Positions 5,098 through 5,327 of a stretch of 5,327 bases of DNA are shown here, piece after piece. The translations under genes were made by a program, and so were the position numbers. Positions within the stretch are counted from its first letter, which is position 1. Each line of letters begins with the position of its first letter. Location of the stretch: assembly GCA_903925445.1 (NCBI GenBank), contig CAIYFE010000225.1:1-5327 (forward strand), read 5' to 3'. The DNA is from an uncultured Burkholderiales bacterium (GTDB lineage Bacteria > Pseudomonadota > Gammaproteobacteria > Burkholderiales > Burkholderiaceae_C). The notes below the pieces were generated by a model that was given only the letters and a program-made list of their open reading frames with translations, was not told the origin of the DNA and did not search any database.

Positions 5098-5327
5098 ATG
5101 AGTTTTCTTTTTCATTCGCCGCATTCGCGGGCGAAGTATTGGGTGGGGCTGTGTGCGTTCAGCGCAGTTACCGCGGTCAGTGCCCAAACGCAGATGGGGC
5201 TGACGTTGGAAAAAGCCGTGGCCTTGGCGCAAGCGCGCTCACAAACCTTGGTGGCACATGATGCGACCCAAGATGCGGCACAACAAATGGCTGTTGTTGC
5301 AGCTCAGTTGCCCGATCCGGTGTTCAA
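5098..5327 (+). CDS. TolC/CzcC-family outer-membrane efflux protein (3' cut by window edge)
   Basis: ATG 5098 opens a frame that stays open to the last base (76 whole codons). Residues 1-29 look like a Sec signal peptide: Arg11 and Lys13, a hydrophobic core, then AVSA before Gln30. I see no lipobox. The mature part begins LTLEKAVALAQARSQTL (35-51) and later has AAQLPDPVF (68-76). This LTLEEA-type opening, a helix, then QLPDP is typical of the first repeat of TolC-family channels in CzcC/CusC-type heavy-metal RND systems. Such proteins form the outer-membrane duct of a tripartite pump; the adaptor and RND pump genes would be expected next, outside the window. The gene follows the small Cys/His gene, supporting one operon. 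The family call is strong. The metal (Cu, Zn, Co or other) cannot be told from this fragment. Confidence 0.85.
   Translation, partial: MSFLFHSPHSRAKYWVGLCAFSAVTAVSAQTQMGLTLEKAVALAQARSQTLVAHDATQDAAQQMAVVAAQLPDPVF

Overview
The window reads as ordinary chromosome of a betaproteobacterium, most likely Burkholderiales and close to Comamonadaceae. This rests on base composition and codon use, on protein resemblance recalled from memory, and on two GACAAT-type -10 boxes next to start codons. No search was run. I see no phage, IS element, CRISPR array, tRNA or rRNA. Genes are packed tightly and almost all bases are coding.

Layout. (1) 1-102: the last 33 codons of an unidentified gene. (2) 157-1569 (+): a RhlE-type DEAD-box RNA helicase. 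(3) 1574-2419 (-): apaH, diadenosine tetraphosphatase, tail to tail with the helicase. The two stop codons are 4 bases apart and lie in the two arms of one hairpin that looks like a shared bidirectional terminator. (4) 2420-2460: a 41-bp divergent promoter region with two short palindromes. (5) 2461-3774 (+): a CNNM/CBS/CorC_HlyC membrane protein of the YtfL (PaeA) type. (6) 3746-4522 (-): a membrane-anchored SAM-dependent methyltransferase whose 3' end overlaps the previous gene by 29 bp. (7) 4523-4625: an AT-rich divergent regulatory region. (8) 4626-5009 (+): a small secreted Cys/His protein. (9) 5010-5097: a spacer with two successive hairpins and a clear Shine-Dalgarno site. (10) 5098-end (+): the start of a TolC/CzcC-family outer-membrane efflux protein, cut by the window edge.

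How the genes relate. The helicase and apaH both touch RNA metabolism and stress (RNA remodelling; Ap4A and Np4-cap hydrolysis), but they sit on opposite strands and form no operon. Genes 8 and 9 look like the start of a metal-efflux RND operon (small Cys/His protein, then CzcC-like outer-membrane channel); the pump genes would lie beyond the right edge. The membrane methyltransferase diverges from that operon across the AT-rich region.

Most worth a second look: the stop-codon terminator hairpin, the resemblance of the methyltransferase to the eukaryotic FAM173/ATPSCKMT family, and the Cys/His leader protein with its intercistronic hairpins. I found no clear evidence of a wholly new system.
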